This document shows positions 19,298-29,263 of a stretch of DNA of 64,000 bases, in pieces; position 1 is the first letter of the stretch; the number at the start of each line of letters is the position of its first letter. This DNA comes from Bacteroides zhangwenhongii. Its GTDB lineage: Bacteria > Bacteroidota > Bacteroidia > Bacteroidales > Bacteroidaceae. The translations under genes and the position numbers were made by a program. The DNA lies in assembly GCF_009193325.2 (NCBI RefSeq), contig NZ_CP059856.1:4774001-4838000 (forward strand). The letters are read 5' to 3'. The notes beneath the pieces are model-generated. The model worked only from the letters and a program-made list of their open reading frames with translations. It had not been told where the DNA came from and did no database searches.

Positions 19298-22200
19298 ATG
19301 AAAAAATGGATTTTTCTATTATTATTGTTTCCTCTAACCTGTGTCGCTCAGACGTATCAATATCTTGGAGTGGAAGATGGGTTAAGCAATCGGCGAGTTT
19401 ACTGCATTCAGAAAGACAGGATCGGTTATATGTGGTTCCTCACTCACGAAGGAATCGACCGTTATAACGGCAAAGAGTTCAAACAATATAAACTGATGGA
19501 TGGTGACATAGAAGTAAATTCTCTGTTAAACCTCAACTGGCTATACATCGACCAAGAAGGAGTACTATGGGAAATCGGGAAAAAAGGAAAGATATTCCGA
19601 TACGATGAGCTTCACGATACCTTCGAACTCGTCTATAAGCTACCGATAGAAAACTTTCGCGATTTGCCTGCTCCTATCAGCTTTGCATGGCTTGACGAAA
19701 ACAAACAAATCTGGCTATGCAATGAAGAAACAATCTTCCTCTACAACACAGCTACCGGCCAGATCGGTCACATAAAGAATAAAATAAAAGAAGAAATCAC
19801 AGATATCGAACAAATAGATAAATCTCATTTCTTTATTGGCACGGAAAGGGGCGTTCACTATGCCAAACTGGAAAACAACACTTTGGAACTTATCGACTGT
19901 GACAAATTGGAAAATCAAAAAGTTCAAGTCATCGATCTCTATTTTGATAGAAAAATCGGGAAACTATTTATCGGAACTTTCCAACGGGGAATTCTCGTTT
20001 ACGACATGAGTATCAAATCCGTCACACAGCCGGAACACAATTTGAAAGATATCAGCATCACGCAATTCAAGCCTCTGAATGACAAAGAATTGCTAGTAGC
20101 CACGGACGGAGGAGGAGTTCATAAAATAAATACTGAAAACTACCTGCTGGAGCCTTATATCATCACAGACTACAATAGCAATAATGGCATGAACGGCAAC
20201 AGTATCAATGACATTTATATAGACGATGGAGAACGCATCTGGCTGGCAAACTACCCTATTGGGATTACAATACGGAATAACCGTTACCCCAGCTACAAAT
20301 GGATCAAGCATTCCATAGGCAACAAACAATCTTTAATCAACGACCAAGTAAATGCAGTCATTGAGGACAGAGACGGAGATTTGTGGTTCGCGACAAACAA
20401 TGGTATCAGCCTCTTCAATTCAAAGACCGGACAATGGAGTTCGGTTCTCAGCTCTTTTGAAAAACCGCAGGCAAACAACAGTCACATCTTCCTTACCCTC
20501 TGCGAAGTATCTCCCGGCACAATCTGGGCAGGAGGATATTCCTCCGGAGTATACCAAATAGACAAGAAGTCTCTACAAATCAGCTATTTCATGCCACCGC
20601 TATATAGCGAAGGTGTCATGCGACCGGACAAGTATATCCGCGATATCCGTATGGACTCACAAGGATATATCTGGTCAGGTGGATTCTACAACTTAAAACG
20701 TATCAACCTGAAAACGCAGAATGTACGGCTTTATCAAGGACTGAACTCCATTACCGCCATTACTGAGAAAGATGCCAATAGTATGTGGATAGGTAGTGCA
20801 ACAGGACTATATCTTCTAGATAAAGAATCCGGAAAATTCGAGCATATCAAACTTCCGGTGGAATCTACCTATATCTATTCTTTATATCAAGCCAAGAACG
20901 GTTCGTTATATATCGGGACGAGTGGTTCGGGGTTGTTAATCTACGACTTTGCCCAAAAGTTATTCACTCATTACAACTCGGAGAATTGCGCTCTGATATC
21001 CAACAATATCTACACCATATTATCGGATGCGGACAAAGAGATACTGATGGGGACAGAAAGCGGATTAACGAGTTTTTATCCACAACAGAAGAAGTTTTAT
21101 AATTGGACAAAAGATATGGGATTAATGACTACGCATTTCAATGCGCTGTCAGGTGTTTTACGCAAAAACAACCACTTTGTTTTTGGTAGCTCGGAAGGGG
21201 CTGTCGAGTTTCATAAAGACATGAAATTGCCTAGAGATTACTCTTCCAAAATAATTTTCAGTGATTTCAAACTCTTTTATCAGACTATTTATCCGGGAGA
21301 CAAACACTCTCCGCTAAAAGAGAGTATCAATGATATCAAAACATTGGAACTGGGATATAATCAGAACATTTTCTCTTTACAAGTTTCTTCCATCAACTAC
21401 GACTACCCTTCTAATATTCTATATTCCTGGAAGCTAGACGGATTCTATGAAGAATGGAGCAAACCCGGAGCCGAAAACACGATACGCTATACCAATCTCG
21501 CACCCGGAGAATATACCTTAAGGGTACGTGCCATTTCTAATGAAGACAAACGCGTCGTTATTGAAGAAAGAAGCATCGATATTATTATTGACCAGCCGTT
21601 TTGGTTAACATTCTGGGCTATGTTGTTTTATGCAGGTATCCTATTTCTCATAGCTTCCGTCTTATTGCGTATTATAATTTTAAGAAAACAACGTAAGGTC
21701 TCTGATGAAAAAATACATTTCTTTATCAATACGGCACATGATATCCGTACTCCATTGACACTGATCAAAGCACCTTTGGAAGAACTCCGCGAAAAAGAAG
21801 AACTAAGCAAAGAAGGAGTTTCTAATATGAATACGGCTTTGCGTAATGTGAATGCACTACTGCGCCTCACGACCAATCTTATCAATTTCGAAAGGGCAGA
21901 TGTATATTCTTCCGAGCTGTATATTTCGGAGCATGAACTAAATACATTTATGAACGAAATATATGGCGCATTCCAGCAATATGCCAATATCAAACATATT
22001 AACTTCACCTACGAGAGTAATTTCAGATACGTGAATGTGTGGTTCGACAAGGAAAAGATGGAATCCATCCTCAAAAACGTCATTTCGAACGCATTGAAGT
22101 ATACACCGGAAAATGGCAGTGTACAAATCTTTGTTTCAGAAGCTGAGGATTCGTGGAGCGTGGAAGTTAGCGATACGGGAATCGGAATTCCTGCCAATGA

Positions 22201-23320
22201 GCAAAAGAAACTGTTCAAACTGCATTTCCGTGGCAGTAACACGATCAACTCAAAAGTGACGGGCAGTGGTATCGGACTTATGCTAGTCTGGAAATTAGTC
22301 CGGTTGCATAAAGGAAAGATAAATTTGTCAAGTATCGAAAATCAGGGATCAATCATCAAGATAACTTTCCCGAAAGACAGCAAACGTTACCGCAAAGCAC
22401 ACTTGGCAACGCCAAACAAACAGCGTCCGGAAACAAAAAGCAGCAACAACATTCCACTCCCGGCACCTGAAATTTACGAGAATCCACAAAAGAAAGAAAA
22501 GAAAGAAAAAAGCCAACGTATTCTGATTGTGGAAGATAATGACGAATTACGCAATTATCTGTCACAAACATTATCCGAAGACTACCTCATTCAAGTATGT
22601 TCCAACGGAAAAGAAGCATTGACCGTCATTCCCGAATATAAGCCGGATCTGGTTATCTCGGACATTATGATGCCGGAAATGCGAGGTGACGAGCTATGTC
22701 AGGCTATCAAAAGCAATATCGAAACCTCGCATATCCCCGTTATCTTATTGACCGCACTGAATAATGAGAAAGATATTCTTTCCGGATTGCGGATCGGGGC
22801 AGATGAATATGTGTTAAAGCCATTCAATATCGGCATATTGAAAGCAACCATCTCAAACTTGTTGGCTAATCGCGCACTTCTACGCAACAAATATGCCAGC
22901 CTGAATCCGGAAGATGAAGAGAATGATGATGAAGAAGAATACATCAACTACTCTCAGGACATCGACTGGCAGTTCATAGCAGATGTCAGAAAGAATATAA
23001 AAGACAACATTGACAACTCTGCGCTCACAGTAGATGTACTCGCCAGCCTGATGGGCATGAGCCGTACTAGTTTTTATAACAAGCTGAAAGCGCTTACCGA
23101 CCAGTCACCGGGTGACTACATCCGGCTGATTCGCCTGAAACATGCCATAAAGTTATTAAAAGAAAATGTACATAATATAACTGAAATATCCGAAATGACA
23201 GGATTCAATGATGTCAAGTATTTCCGTGAAGTATTCAAGAAACACTATAACGTGAGTCCCAGCCAATACTTTAAGGAGAAAAAAGAAGACAACAAGGAAG
23301 GAGGAGAAAACGAAGAATGA
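19298..23320 (+). CDS. Hybrid two-component sensor/regulator (HTCS), AraC-type
   Basis: One-chain signalling protein of 1340 aa. Order: signal peptide (1-18), periplasmic two-bladed propeller of Reg_prop repeats (about 20-690), Y_Y_Y domain (about 690-765), one TM helix (about 767-795), HisKA with phospho-acceptor His814 (TAHDIRTPLT), HATPase_c (NVISNALKYTP and GTG-type boxes), a receiver with Asp1122 (SDIMMPEM), and a C-terminal AraC HTH (about 1240-1330). This family usually senses an oligosaccharide and activates a nearby PUL, but no susCD lies beside this copy. Instead its stop overlaps the first chromate-type transporter gene (ATGA). The ligand is unknown. Confidence 0.95.
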   Translation: MKKWIFLLLLFPLTCVAQTYQYLGVEDGLSNRRVYCIQKDRIGYMWFLTHEGIDRYNGKEFKQYKLMDGDIEVNSLLNLNWLYIDQEGVLWEIGKKGKIFRYDELHDTFELVYKLPIENFRDLPAPISFAWLDENKQIWLCNEETIFLYNTATGQIGHIKNKIKEEITDIEQIDKSHFFIGTERGVHYAKLENNTLELIDCDKLENQKVQVIDLYFDRKIGKLFIGTFQRGILVYDMSIKSVTQPEHNLKDISITQFKPLNDKELLVATDGGGVHKINTENYLLEPYIITDYNSNNGMNGNSINDIYIDDGERIWLANYPIGITIRNNRYPSYKWIKHSIGNKQSLINDQVNAVIEDRDGDLWFATNNGISLFNSKTGQWSSVLSSFEKPQANNSHIFLTLCEVSPGTIWAGGYSSGVYQIDKKSLQISYFMPPLYSEGVMRPDKYIRDIRMDSQGYIWSGGFYNLKRINLKTQNVRLYQGLNSITAITEKDANSMWIGSATGLYLLDKESGKFEHIKLPVESTYIYSLYQAKNGSLYIGTSGSGLLIYDFAQKLFTHYNSENCALISNNIYTILSDADKEILMGTESGLTSFYPQQKKFYNWTKDMGLMTTHFNALSGVLRKNNHFVFGSSEGAVEFHKDMKLPRDYSSKIIFSDFKLFYQTIYPGDKHSPLKESINDIKTLELGYNQNIFSLQVSSINYDYPSNILYSWKLDGFYEEWSKPGAENTIRYTNLAPGEYTLRVRAISNEDKRVVIEERSIDIIIDQPFWLTFWAMLFYAGILFLIASVLLRIIILRKQRKVSDEKIHFFINTAHDIRTPLTLIKAPLEELREKEELSKEGVSNMNTALRNVNALLRLTTNLINFERADVYSSELYISEHELNTFMNEIYGAFQQYANIKHINFTYESNFRYVNVWFDKEKMESILKNVISNALKYTPENGSVQIFVSEAEDSWSVEVSDTGIGIPANEQKKLFKLHFRGSNTINSKVTGSGIGLMLVWKLVRLHKGKINLSSIENQGSIIKITFPKDSKRYRKAHLATPNKQRPETKSSNNIPLPAPEIYENPQKKEKKEKSQRILIVEDNDELRNYLSQTLSEDYLIQVCSNGKEALTVIPEYKPDLVISDIMMPEMRGDELCQAIKSNIETSHIPVILLTALNNEKDILSGLRIGADEYVLKPFNIGILKATISNLLANRALLRNKYASLNPEDEENDDEEEYINYSQDIDWQFIADVRKNIKDNIDNSALTVDVLASLMGMSRTSFYNKLKALTDQSPGDYIRLIRLKHAIKLLKENVHNITEISEMTGFNDVKYFREVFKKHYNVSPSQYFKEKKEDNKEGGENEE

Positions 23321-23865
23321 ACATATATCTCGAATCATTTGGAATCTTTTTTAAAATAGGCGCCTTCACCATCGGAGGAGGATACGCAATGGTGCCATTG
23401 ATTGAAAATGAAATCGTAACCAAACGGAAATGGATTGCACAGGACGACTTCATCGACCTGCTAGCCATCTCTCAATCCGCTCCCGGCATTTTGGCAGTCA
23501 ACATATCCATCTTTATAGGATACAAATTGCGCGGTATACGGGGAAGTATTGTTACGGCACTGGGAACGATTCTGCCATCTTTCATTATCATATTGGCCAT
23601 CGCCCTATTTTTCCACAACTTCAAAGATAATCCGATAGTGGAACGGATATTCAAAGGAATCCGCCCAGCAGTAGTGGCGCTTATCGCCGCACCTACGTTT
23701 ACTATGGGACGGTCTGCAAAAATCAATCGTTACAATCTGTGGATTCCGGTTGTATCGGCACTACTTATCTGGCTATTAGGCTTCTCGCCTATCTGGATTA
23801 TCATAGCTGCAGGTGTAGGAGGCTTCCTTTGGGGAAAGTTAAAGAAGTTGAGAGGTGAGAGTTGA
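23317..23865 (+). CDS. CHR-family (chromate-type) transporter, half-size subunit 1
   Basis: 182-aa membrane protein covering one half of a ChrA-type transporter, with about five to six hydrophobic segments. N-terminal family motif FFKIGAFTIGGGYAMVPLIE (7-26), then AISQSAPGILAVN. Two such halves normally work as a heterodimer, and the second half follows at 23928. The start overlaps the stop of the hybrid regulator gene by 4 bp, so it is translated with it. The anion moved is not known: the family is named for chromate export, but gut bacteria may use it for sulfate or other anions. Confidence 0.9.
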   Translation: MNIYLESFGIFFKIGAFTIGGGYAMVPLIENEIVTKRKWIAQDDFIDLLAISQSAPGILAVNISIFIGYKLRGIRGSIVTALGTILPSFIIILAIALFFHNFKDNPIVERIFKGIRPAVVALIAAPTFTMGRSAKINRYNLWIPVVSALLIWLLGFSPIWIIIAAGVGGFLWGKLKKLRGES

Positions 23866-23927
23866 GAAGTGAGAGTGAGGGAGGCATGTACTATGTACTA
23901 TTTATTATTTGTTCTAAATAAAAAGAG
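23866..23927 (+). repeat. Purine-rich short repeats between the two chr genes
   Basis: The spacer and the last codons before it contain GTGAGAGTTGAGAAGTGAGAGTGAG (23856-23880, repeated GTGAGAG/GTTGAGA units) and a short tandem ATGTACT ATGTACT (23886-23899). It is a low-complexity linker; no hairpin or promoter was seen. Confidence 0.45.
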
Positions 23928-24476
23928 ATGATATATATTCAGTTGTTTTATACGTTTTTCAAGATTGGACTCTTCGGTTTCGGAGGAGGATATGCAATGC
24001 TTTCCATGATTCAAGGGGAAGTCGTTACCCGTTATGGATGGGTAAGTTCGCAAGAATTCACAGATATTGTCGCGATCAGCCAAATGACACCGGGACCTAT
24101 CGGAATTAACGCTGCTACTTATGTGGGATTCACTTCCACAGGCAGTATCTGGGGTTCTATCATTGCAACCTTCGCCGTAGTCCTTCCCTCCTTTATCTTA
24201 ATGCTGACTATCAGCAGATTTTTTCTGAAATATCAGAAACACCCGGTAGTGGAATCAATCTTCAACGGACTACGACCAGCAGTCGTAGGACTACTGGCCT
24301 CTGCCGCATTGGTATTAATGAATGTAGAAAACTTTGGCTCACCTACAAAAGATACCTATACATTTGTTATCAGTATCATCATCTTCCTGATTGCTTTTAT
24401 CGGAACGAGAAAATACAAGGCCAATCCGATTCTGATGATTATCGCTTGCGGTATTGCAGGATTGCTGCTCTATTAA
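23928..24476 (+). CDS. CHR-family (chromate-type) transporter, half-size subunit 2
   Basis: 182-aa partner of the previous gene with the motif FFKIGLFGFGGGYAMLSMI (10-28) and AISQMTPGPIGIN; about five to six membrane segments. The pair is similar but clearly diverged, as expected for a heterodimeric short-chain CHR transporter. Its 3' end overlaps the 3' end of the convergent GHL10 gene by 4 bp (24473-24476), so there is no room for a separate terminator. AAAGAG upstream of the ATG may serve as ribosome site. Confidence 0.9.
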   Translation: MIYIQLFYTFFKIGLFGFGGGYAMLSMIQGEVVTRYGWVSSQEFTDIVAISQMTPGPIGINAATYVGFTSTGSIWGSIIATFAVVLPSFILMLTISRFFLKYQKHPVVESIFNGLRPAVVGLLASAALVLMNVENFGSPTKDTYTFVISIIIFLIAFIGTRKYKANPILMIIACGIAGLLLY

Positions 24477-25981
24477 AGCTTTACCTTTTTACTTACGGAC
24501 TTCGATTCATTATGTAGACGGTCCAAAGCCGTTACCACATAGCGATGTTTTGTTTTCCCTGTCTCGTATGGAAGTTTGTAGAAAGGATTACTGGTGATGG
24601 CTACAATATGCGAAGGATCGTCAAGGTTCACCTTCTCTTTTCCGCTGAAGCGGTAAACCACATACCGCACCGCTTTATCCATTTCCGTTTCCGCTTTCGG
24701 AGCAGTCCAGAAAAGAACATAGCCGTCTTCTGTCCACACTTTCTTCATTTTGCGTACTTTGCCCGGAGCCTTGTCGTCCATAAAATCGAAGACGGGAATC
24801 AAAGCAGGATATTTATGATACTCGCTCACTAAAGCATCACGGTATCGGCCTTGATTTTCAACAACGGCTGAAGCATACCATTGACAACTGCCGCCAATCG
24901 TCTGATAAGCACGTTGTAAGGCCATTTTTCGCGGGAGCTGATTGATGGAAGGATTCTTCGGATCAGCATGTTGGATCGTATTCGGTACCGACTGACCGAT
25001 AAATAACGGACGGTTCTCCGAATGCGTAGCCCACCATTTCACTAAAGTCTCATAGTCGGCAGCCTTATGACCTATTTCCCAATAAATCTGTGGGATATTA
25101 TAATCAATCCATCCTTCACGCGCCCAAAGCAACACATCGGCATACAGGTCATCATAATTCTGCAAACCATTGGTATCACTGCCCAACGGATCACTCTTCT
25201 GATTACGGTAAATGCCGAAAGGACTGATACCGAACTTTACCCACGGCTTTACGGCACGGATTGTCTCATGAAGCTTTTTAATCAGCACATTGACATTACT
25301 ACGACGCCAATCGGCCTTATTCGTAAAACCACCGCCATAACAGGCAAAGCTCGCGTCATCCGGAAAGTCCATTCCCTTCACGGGATAAGGATAGAAATAA
25401 TCGTCCATGTGGATAGCATCCACATCATAACGGGACACGATATCGGTCACGATTTTACAAATATAGTCCCGACTTTCAGGAAGTGCCGGATCGAAATACA
25501 GCTGATCGCCATACGTAACAAACCATTCCGGATGTTGATGATAAATATGTTCCGGCGCCAACTGATTTTTCAGCGAAGTCTTCACCCGGTAAGGATTGAT
25601 CCAGGCATGAAACTCCATATTCCGTTTCCGGCACTCTTCAATCATAAATTGCATCGGGTCCCACATAGGAGAAGGTATCTGCCCCTGCGTCCCTGTCAGG
25701 AAACGGCTCCACGGTTCATGCTGCGAAGCATACAACGCATCCGCTTCGGGACGCACCTGGAAAATAATGGCATTGATACCTGCCCCTTGAAGAGAATTCA
25801 ATTGATCAATCAACGTTTGTTTCAGCTTCCCGGTAGGAATACCTTTGAACTGCCCGTTGACAGCTTGTATCCACGCTCCACGAAATTCACGTTTGGGATA
25901 TTTATTGCCGGATGGCACTTGTGCCCTCACTCCTACCACCAGAAGAAGAGCGAAAAGTAAAAGATAGTTTTTCAGCTTCAT
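24473..25981 (-). CDS. GHL10-family glycoside hydrolase-like secreted protein (DUF187)
   Basis: Secreted protein, 502 aa, with a Sec signal (MKLKNYLLLFALLLVVGVRAQ). Residues about 30-370 form the GHL10 (family 10-like) barrel: REFRGAWIQAV, INAIIFQVRPEADALY, EFHAWINPYR, and HMDDYFYPYP. A fibronectin-like C-terminal domain (about 400-500) follows. Members are thought to act on envelope or dietary glycans, but the substrate is not established. ATG at 25981 is chosen because it begins the signal peptide; a longer frame to 26089 would run through the promoter. A related gene lies at 31521. Divergent from uvrA. Confidence 0.88.
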   Translation of the reverse strand: MKLKNYLLLFALLLVVGVRAQVPSGNKYPKREFRGAWIQAVNGQFKGIPTGKLKQTLIDQLNSLQGAGINAIIFQVRPEADALYASQHEPWSRFLTGTQGQIPSPMWDPMQFMIEECRKRNMEFHAWINPYRVKTSLKNQLAPEHIYHQHPEWFVTYGDQLYFDPALPESRDYICKIVTDIVSRYDVDAIHMDDYFYPYPVKGMDFPDDASFACYGGGFTNKADWRRSNVNVLIKKLHETIRAVKPWVKFGISPFGIYRNQKSDPLGSDTNGLQNYDDLYADVLLWAREGWIDYNIPQIYWEIGHKAADYETLVKWWATHSENRPLFIGQSVPNTIQHADPKNPSINQLPRKMALQRAYQTIGGSCQWYASAVVENQGRYRDALVSEYHKYPALIPVFDFMDDKAPGKVRKMKKVWTEDGYVLFWTAPKAETEMDKAVRYVVYRFSGKEKVNLDDPSHIVAITSNPFYKLPYETGKTKHRYVVTALDRLHNESKSVSKKVKL

Positions 25982-26009
25982 AATATTCTTAAATCGTAAT
26001 AATGTGACG

Positions 26010-26017
26010 CAAAGATA
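26010..26017 (-). promoter_or_regulatory. -7 box for GHL10 gene
   Basis: Minus-strand TATCTTTG (plus CAAAGATA) is a full -7 match, placing the start of transcription about 22 nt before the ATG at 25981. No well-spaced -33 TTTG was found. Confidence 0.5.
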
Positions 26018-26040
26018 ATACAAACTCCCGATAAATTCGC

Positions 26041-26048
26041 TAACTTTG
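26041..26048 (+). promoter_or_regulatory. -7 box of uvrA promoter
   Basis: TAACTTTG matches TAnnTTTG. Predicted transcription start is near 26055, giving a leader of about 20 nt that carries the AAGGAG ribosome site. Confidence 0.55.
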
Positions 26049-26063
26049 CCGACTACCATAAAA

Positions 26064-26069
26064 AAGGAG
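26064..26069 (+). promoter_or_regulatory. Ribosome binding site deciding the uvrA start
   Basis: AAGGAG lies 6 nt before ATG 26076. The in-frame ATG at 26046 has no such site and lies at or before the predicted transcription start, so 26076 is preferred. Confidence 0.7.
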
Positions 26070-26075
26070 TATTTT

Positions 26076-28847
26076 ATGTCAGAAAACAACTATATTTCGA
26101 TCAAAGGTGCACGAGTCAACAACCTTAAAAACATCGATGTAGATATACCCCGCAACAAACTTGTTGTAATCACCGGATTATCGGGTTCCGGTAAATCTTC
26201 CCTCGCTTTTGACACTCTCTATGCAGAGGGACAACGCCGCTATGTGGAAAGCCTGAGCAGCTATGCCCGTCAGTTCTTGGGACGAATGAGTAAACCGGAA
26301 TGCGACTTTATCAAAGGCATTCCACCCGCCATTGCCATCGAACAGAAAGTGAACAGCCGCAACCCACGCTCTACGGTAGGTACTTCGACCGAAATTTACG
26401 AATATCTTCGCTTGCTCTATTCACGCGTAGGAAAGACATTCAGTCCCATTAGCGGACAAGAGGTGAAGAAACATTCGACAGAAGATATCGTCAACTGTAT
26501 GCTTACGTATCCGGAAGGGACGAGATACACCGTATTGACACCCATCCGTCTGCGTGAAGACCGTACCTTGCAACAACAATTGGAAATAGACCTGAAACAG
26601 GGATTCAACCGTATCGAAGTGAACGGTGAGATGAAACGTATAGATGAATATACCCCTGTGGCAGGTGACGAAGTTTATCTGCTGGTAGACCGCATGACAG
26701 TAGGCAATAGTAAAGACTCCATCAGCCGACTGACAGACTCCGCCGAAACAGCAATGTACGAAGGCGACGGAACTTGTCTGCTACGTTTTTATCCGGCAGA
26801 CGGAACTACGAAACTACATACTTTCAGTACTAAATTCGAAGCAGACGGCATCACTTTTGAAGAGCCGAACGACCAAATGTTCTCGTTCAACTCTCCTATC
26901 GGCGCTTGCCCCACCTGCGAAGGATTCGGAAAAGTCATCGGCATTGACGAGCATTTGGTCGTGCCTGATCGCTCTTTATCAGTTTATGAAGGAGCTATCG
27001 TATGCTGGCGCGGTGAGAAAATGGGCGAATGGAAAGAAGAACTGATTCATAATGCGGATAAGTTTGATTTTCCGATTTTCACACCTTATTATGAGTTGAC
27101 GGACGAGCAACGCCGGATACTTTGGGAAGGTAACCAATACTTTCATGGCATTAATGATTTCTTCAAAATGCTGGAAGAAAACCAGTACAAAATACAATAT
27201 CGGGTAATGCTTGCACGTTATCGCGGCAAGACGCTCTGTCCGCAATGTCACGGCACACGCCTGAAGCCCGAAGCCGGTTATGTACGGGTAGGCGGAAAGA
27301 ACATTTCTGAATTGGTGGATTTGCCCATCACTGAACTCAAGCAATTCTTTGATAACTTAAAGCTTAGCGAGCACGACAGCAATGTAGCACGACGAATCCT
27401 TGTCGAAATCAACAGCCGCATCCGTTTTCTTATTGACGTAGGGTTGGGATATCTTACCTTGAATCGTCTCAGCAACTCTTTATCGGGAGGAGAAAGCCAG
27501 CGCATCAATCTGGCAACTTCATTGGGCAGCAGTCTGGTAGGCAGCCTTTATATCCTCGACGAGCCAAGTATAGGATTACACAGTCGTGACACCGACCGTT
27601 TGATTTATGTACTGCGCCAGCTGCAACAGTTAGGCAACACGGTAGTGGTCGTCGAACATGATGAAGAAATCATCCGTGCCGCAGACTACATTATCGACAT
27701 CGGTCCTAATGCCGGGCGTTTGGGGGGCGAAGTCGTTTATCAAGGGGATATGAAAGACCTAAAGAAAGGAAGCAACAGCCACACGGTACGCTACCTTTTG
27801 GGAGAAGAAGAAATCCCAGTCCCTGCACATCGCCGTCCGTGGAATAACTACATCGAATTGAAAGGAGCACGCGAGAATAACCTGAAAGGGGTAAACGTAC
27901 GTTTCCCGCTCAATGTGATGACGGTAGTCACCGGAGTTTCCGGTTCCGGTAAGAGTACGCTCGTCCGGGATATTTTCTATCGGGCACTGAAACGTGAATT
28001 AGACGAATGCAGTGACCGTCCGGGAGAGTTCTCATCTATCGGGGGCAGTTTGCGCGACCTGCGGAATGTAGAGTTTGTAGATCAGAATCCGATCGGCAAA
28101 TCCTCCCGTTCCAACCCCGTGACTTATATCAAGGCTTACGATGAAATCCGCAAGCTCTGGGCCGAGCAGCCGCTAGCCAAACAAATGGGCTACACAGCCG
28201 GATTCTTCAGTTTCAATAGTGAGGGTGGCCGTTGCGAAGAGTGCAAGGGGGATGGAACCATCACTGTGGAAATGCAATTTATGGCAGACTTAGTGTTGGA
28301 ATGCGAATCCTGTCACGGAAAACGTTTCAAGTCCGACACACTGGAAGTGAAGTTCCACGATAAAAGTATCTATGATGTATTGGAGATGACCGTAAACCAA
28401 GCTATTGAGTTTTTCAACGAACACGGACAGAAGAAAATAGTAAAGAAGTTGCTTCCATTACAGGATGTCGGATTGGGATATATCAAATTGGGACAGTCCT
28501 CATCCACTCTTTCCGGCGGTGAGAACCAACGCGTGAAACTGGCTTTCTATCTGAGCCAGGAAAAAGCGGACCCTACCCTGTTTATCTTTGACGAGCCGAC
28601 CACAGGCCTACATTTCCATGATATCCGGAAACTATTGGACGCCTTTGATGCACTGATTCGTCGCGGACATAGTATCGTAATCATCGAGCATAACATGGAT
28701 GTCATCAAATGTGCTGATTATGTAATTGATCTCGGCCCTGAGGGCGGTGATAAGGGAGGAAATATCGTAGCAGTAGGGACTCCCGAAGAGGTAGCCGCTT
28801 GTGGAGCCAGCTATACGGGACAGTTCTTGAAAGAAAAGCTCAGTTAA
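26076..28847 (+). CDS. uvrA: Excinuclease ABC subunit A (UvrA)
   Basis: DNA damage recognition ATPase of nucleotide excision repair, 923 aa. Two ABC modules: Walker [10 protein letters not shown] (34-42) and GVSGSGKST (620-628), with signatures [12 protein letters not shown] and [12 protein letters not shown]. The C-terminal zinc module is intact (Cys720, Cys723, Cys743, Cys746). In the other zinc site only one pair remains (Cys278, Cys281); the partner CxxC found in E. coli at 253/256 is replaced by a Cys-free stretch ([15 protein letters not shown]). The insertion domain between the two is present, so it is UvrA rather than a plain ABC-F protein. A second UvrA copy elsewhere would be typical of Bacteroides. 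Confidence 0.95.
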   Translation: MSENNYISIKGARVNNLKNIDVDIPRNKLVVITGLSGSGKSSLAFDTLYAEGQRRYVESLSSYARQFLGRMSKPECDFIKGIPPAIAIEQKVNSRNPRSTVGTSTEIYEYLRLLYSRVGKTFSPISGQEVKKHSTEDIVNCMLTYPEGTRYTVLTPIRLREDRTLQQQLEIDLKQGFNRIEVNGEMKRIDEYTPVAGDEVYLLVDRMTVGNSKDSISRLTDSAETAMYEGDGTCLLRFYPADGTTKLHTFSTKFEADGITFEEPNDQMFSFNSPIGACPTCEGFGKVIGIDEHLVVPDRSLSVYEGAIVCWRGEKMGEWKEELIHNADKFDFPIFTPYYELTDEQRRILWEGNQYFHGINDFFKMLEENQYKIQYRVMLARYRGKTLCPQCHGTRLKPEAGYVRVGGKNISELVDLPITELKQFFDNLKLSEHDSNVARRILVEINSRIRFLIDVGLGYLTLNRLSNSLSGGESQRINLATSLGSSLVGSLYILDEPSIGLHSRDTDRLIYVLRQLQQLGNTVVVVEHDEEIIRAADYIIDIGPNAGRLGGEVVYQGDMKDLKKGSNSHTVRYLLGEEEIPVPAHRRPWNNYIELKGARENNLKGVNVRFPLNVMTVVTGVSGSGKSTLVRDIFYRALKRELDECSDRPGEFSSIGGSLRDLRNVEFVDQNPIGKSSRSNPVTYIKAYDEIRKLWAEQPLAKQMGYTAGFFSFNSEGGRCEECKGDGTITVEMQFMADLVLECESCHGKRFKSDTLEVKFHDKSIYDVLEMTVNQAIEFFNEHGQKKIVKKLLPLQDVGLGYIKLGQSSSTLSGGENQRVKLAFYLSQEKADPTLFIFDEPTTGLHFHDIRKLLDAFDALIRRGHSIVIIEHNMDVIKCADYVIDLGPEGGDKGGNIVAVGTPEEVAACGASYTGQFLKEKLS

Positions 28848-28890
28848 CGAATTCGGTCTCCTCTACAATAAATTAAAAGAAAGATTTGCT

Positions 28891-28988
28891 GTCACCTGTC
28901 ACAGATTATCACTTAATAATCTGATTATTAAATGATAATGACGTGACGGCAGCAAGTGACAAGACTGTGACGGCAATCATACCGTCAC
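28891..28988. repeat. AT-rich dyad flanked by GTCAC/GTGAC boxes
   Basis: The arms ATTATCACTTAATAAT (28905-28920) and ATTATTAAATGATAAT (28924-28939) are complementary except for one position, around a 3-nt centre. GTCAC occurs at 28891, 28898 and 28984, and GTGAC at 28943, 28956 and 28967. The last two boxes also form a 7-bp hairpin, GTGACGG / CCGTCAC (28967-28988). Confidence 0.7.
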
Positions 28989-29036
28989 GCAGAGATACAA
29001 TACCCACACACTTTATGCTTTACAGTTTCCAACAGC

Positions 29037-29168
29037 GGGAACTAGTGTTTCGACCGTTGGAACTTTAGTTTCAACGGCTTGAAACCAGAGTTTCTTCGGC
29101 TTGAAACTAAAGTTTCTACTGCCTGAAACTAATTGTATCCCAGTTTGAAACCAATAGTGCAGATAGTT
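29037..29168. repeat. Six degenerate 22-bp tandem repeats
   Basis: Units begin at 29037, 29059, 29081, 29103, 29125 and 29147, each exactly 22 bp. Units 2-4 are closest to the consensus GAAACTnnAGTTTCnnnggcTT. Because GAAAC and GTTTC are complementary, both the unit and its junctions are palindromic. There is no spacer variation of CRISPR type. Confidence 0.75.
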
Positions 29169-29263
29169 AAGTAGTCAGATATCAACGGTCAACCTATCAC
29201 CGTTCAGAAACACCGATGGGCAATTGGATTCACACATACGATGATAGGTGACGAAGATTATCT

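Larger units (their letters stand above)
28848..29263. other. 416-bp gene-free region with layered repeats
   Basis: No ORF with coding character between uvrA and the beta-barrel gene. The region holds a 35-bp AT-rich dyad (28905-28939), six GTCAC/GTGAC boxes around it (28891-28988) and six degenerate 22-bp tandem units (29037-29168). No T-tract terminator for uvrA was found. Confidence 0.8.

Noticed and set aside
25067..25960. Open frame of 297 aa on the plus strand
   Set aside because: Antisense to the first GHL10 gene; Ile/Arg/His-rich composition typical of a shadow frame.
24473..26089. Longer start for the first GHL10 gene at 26089
   Set aside because: It would place 36 residues before the signal peptide and run across the -7 boxes of both divergent promoters.
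29037..29168. Possible CRISPR array
   Set aside because: Units are directly adjacent with no unique spacers, are degenerate, and no cas gene is near.
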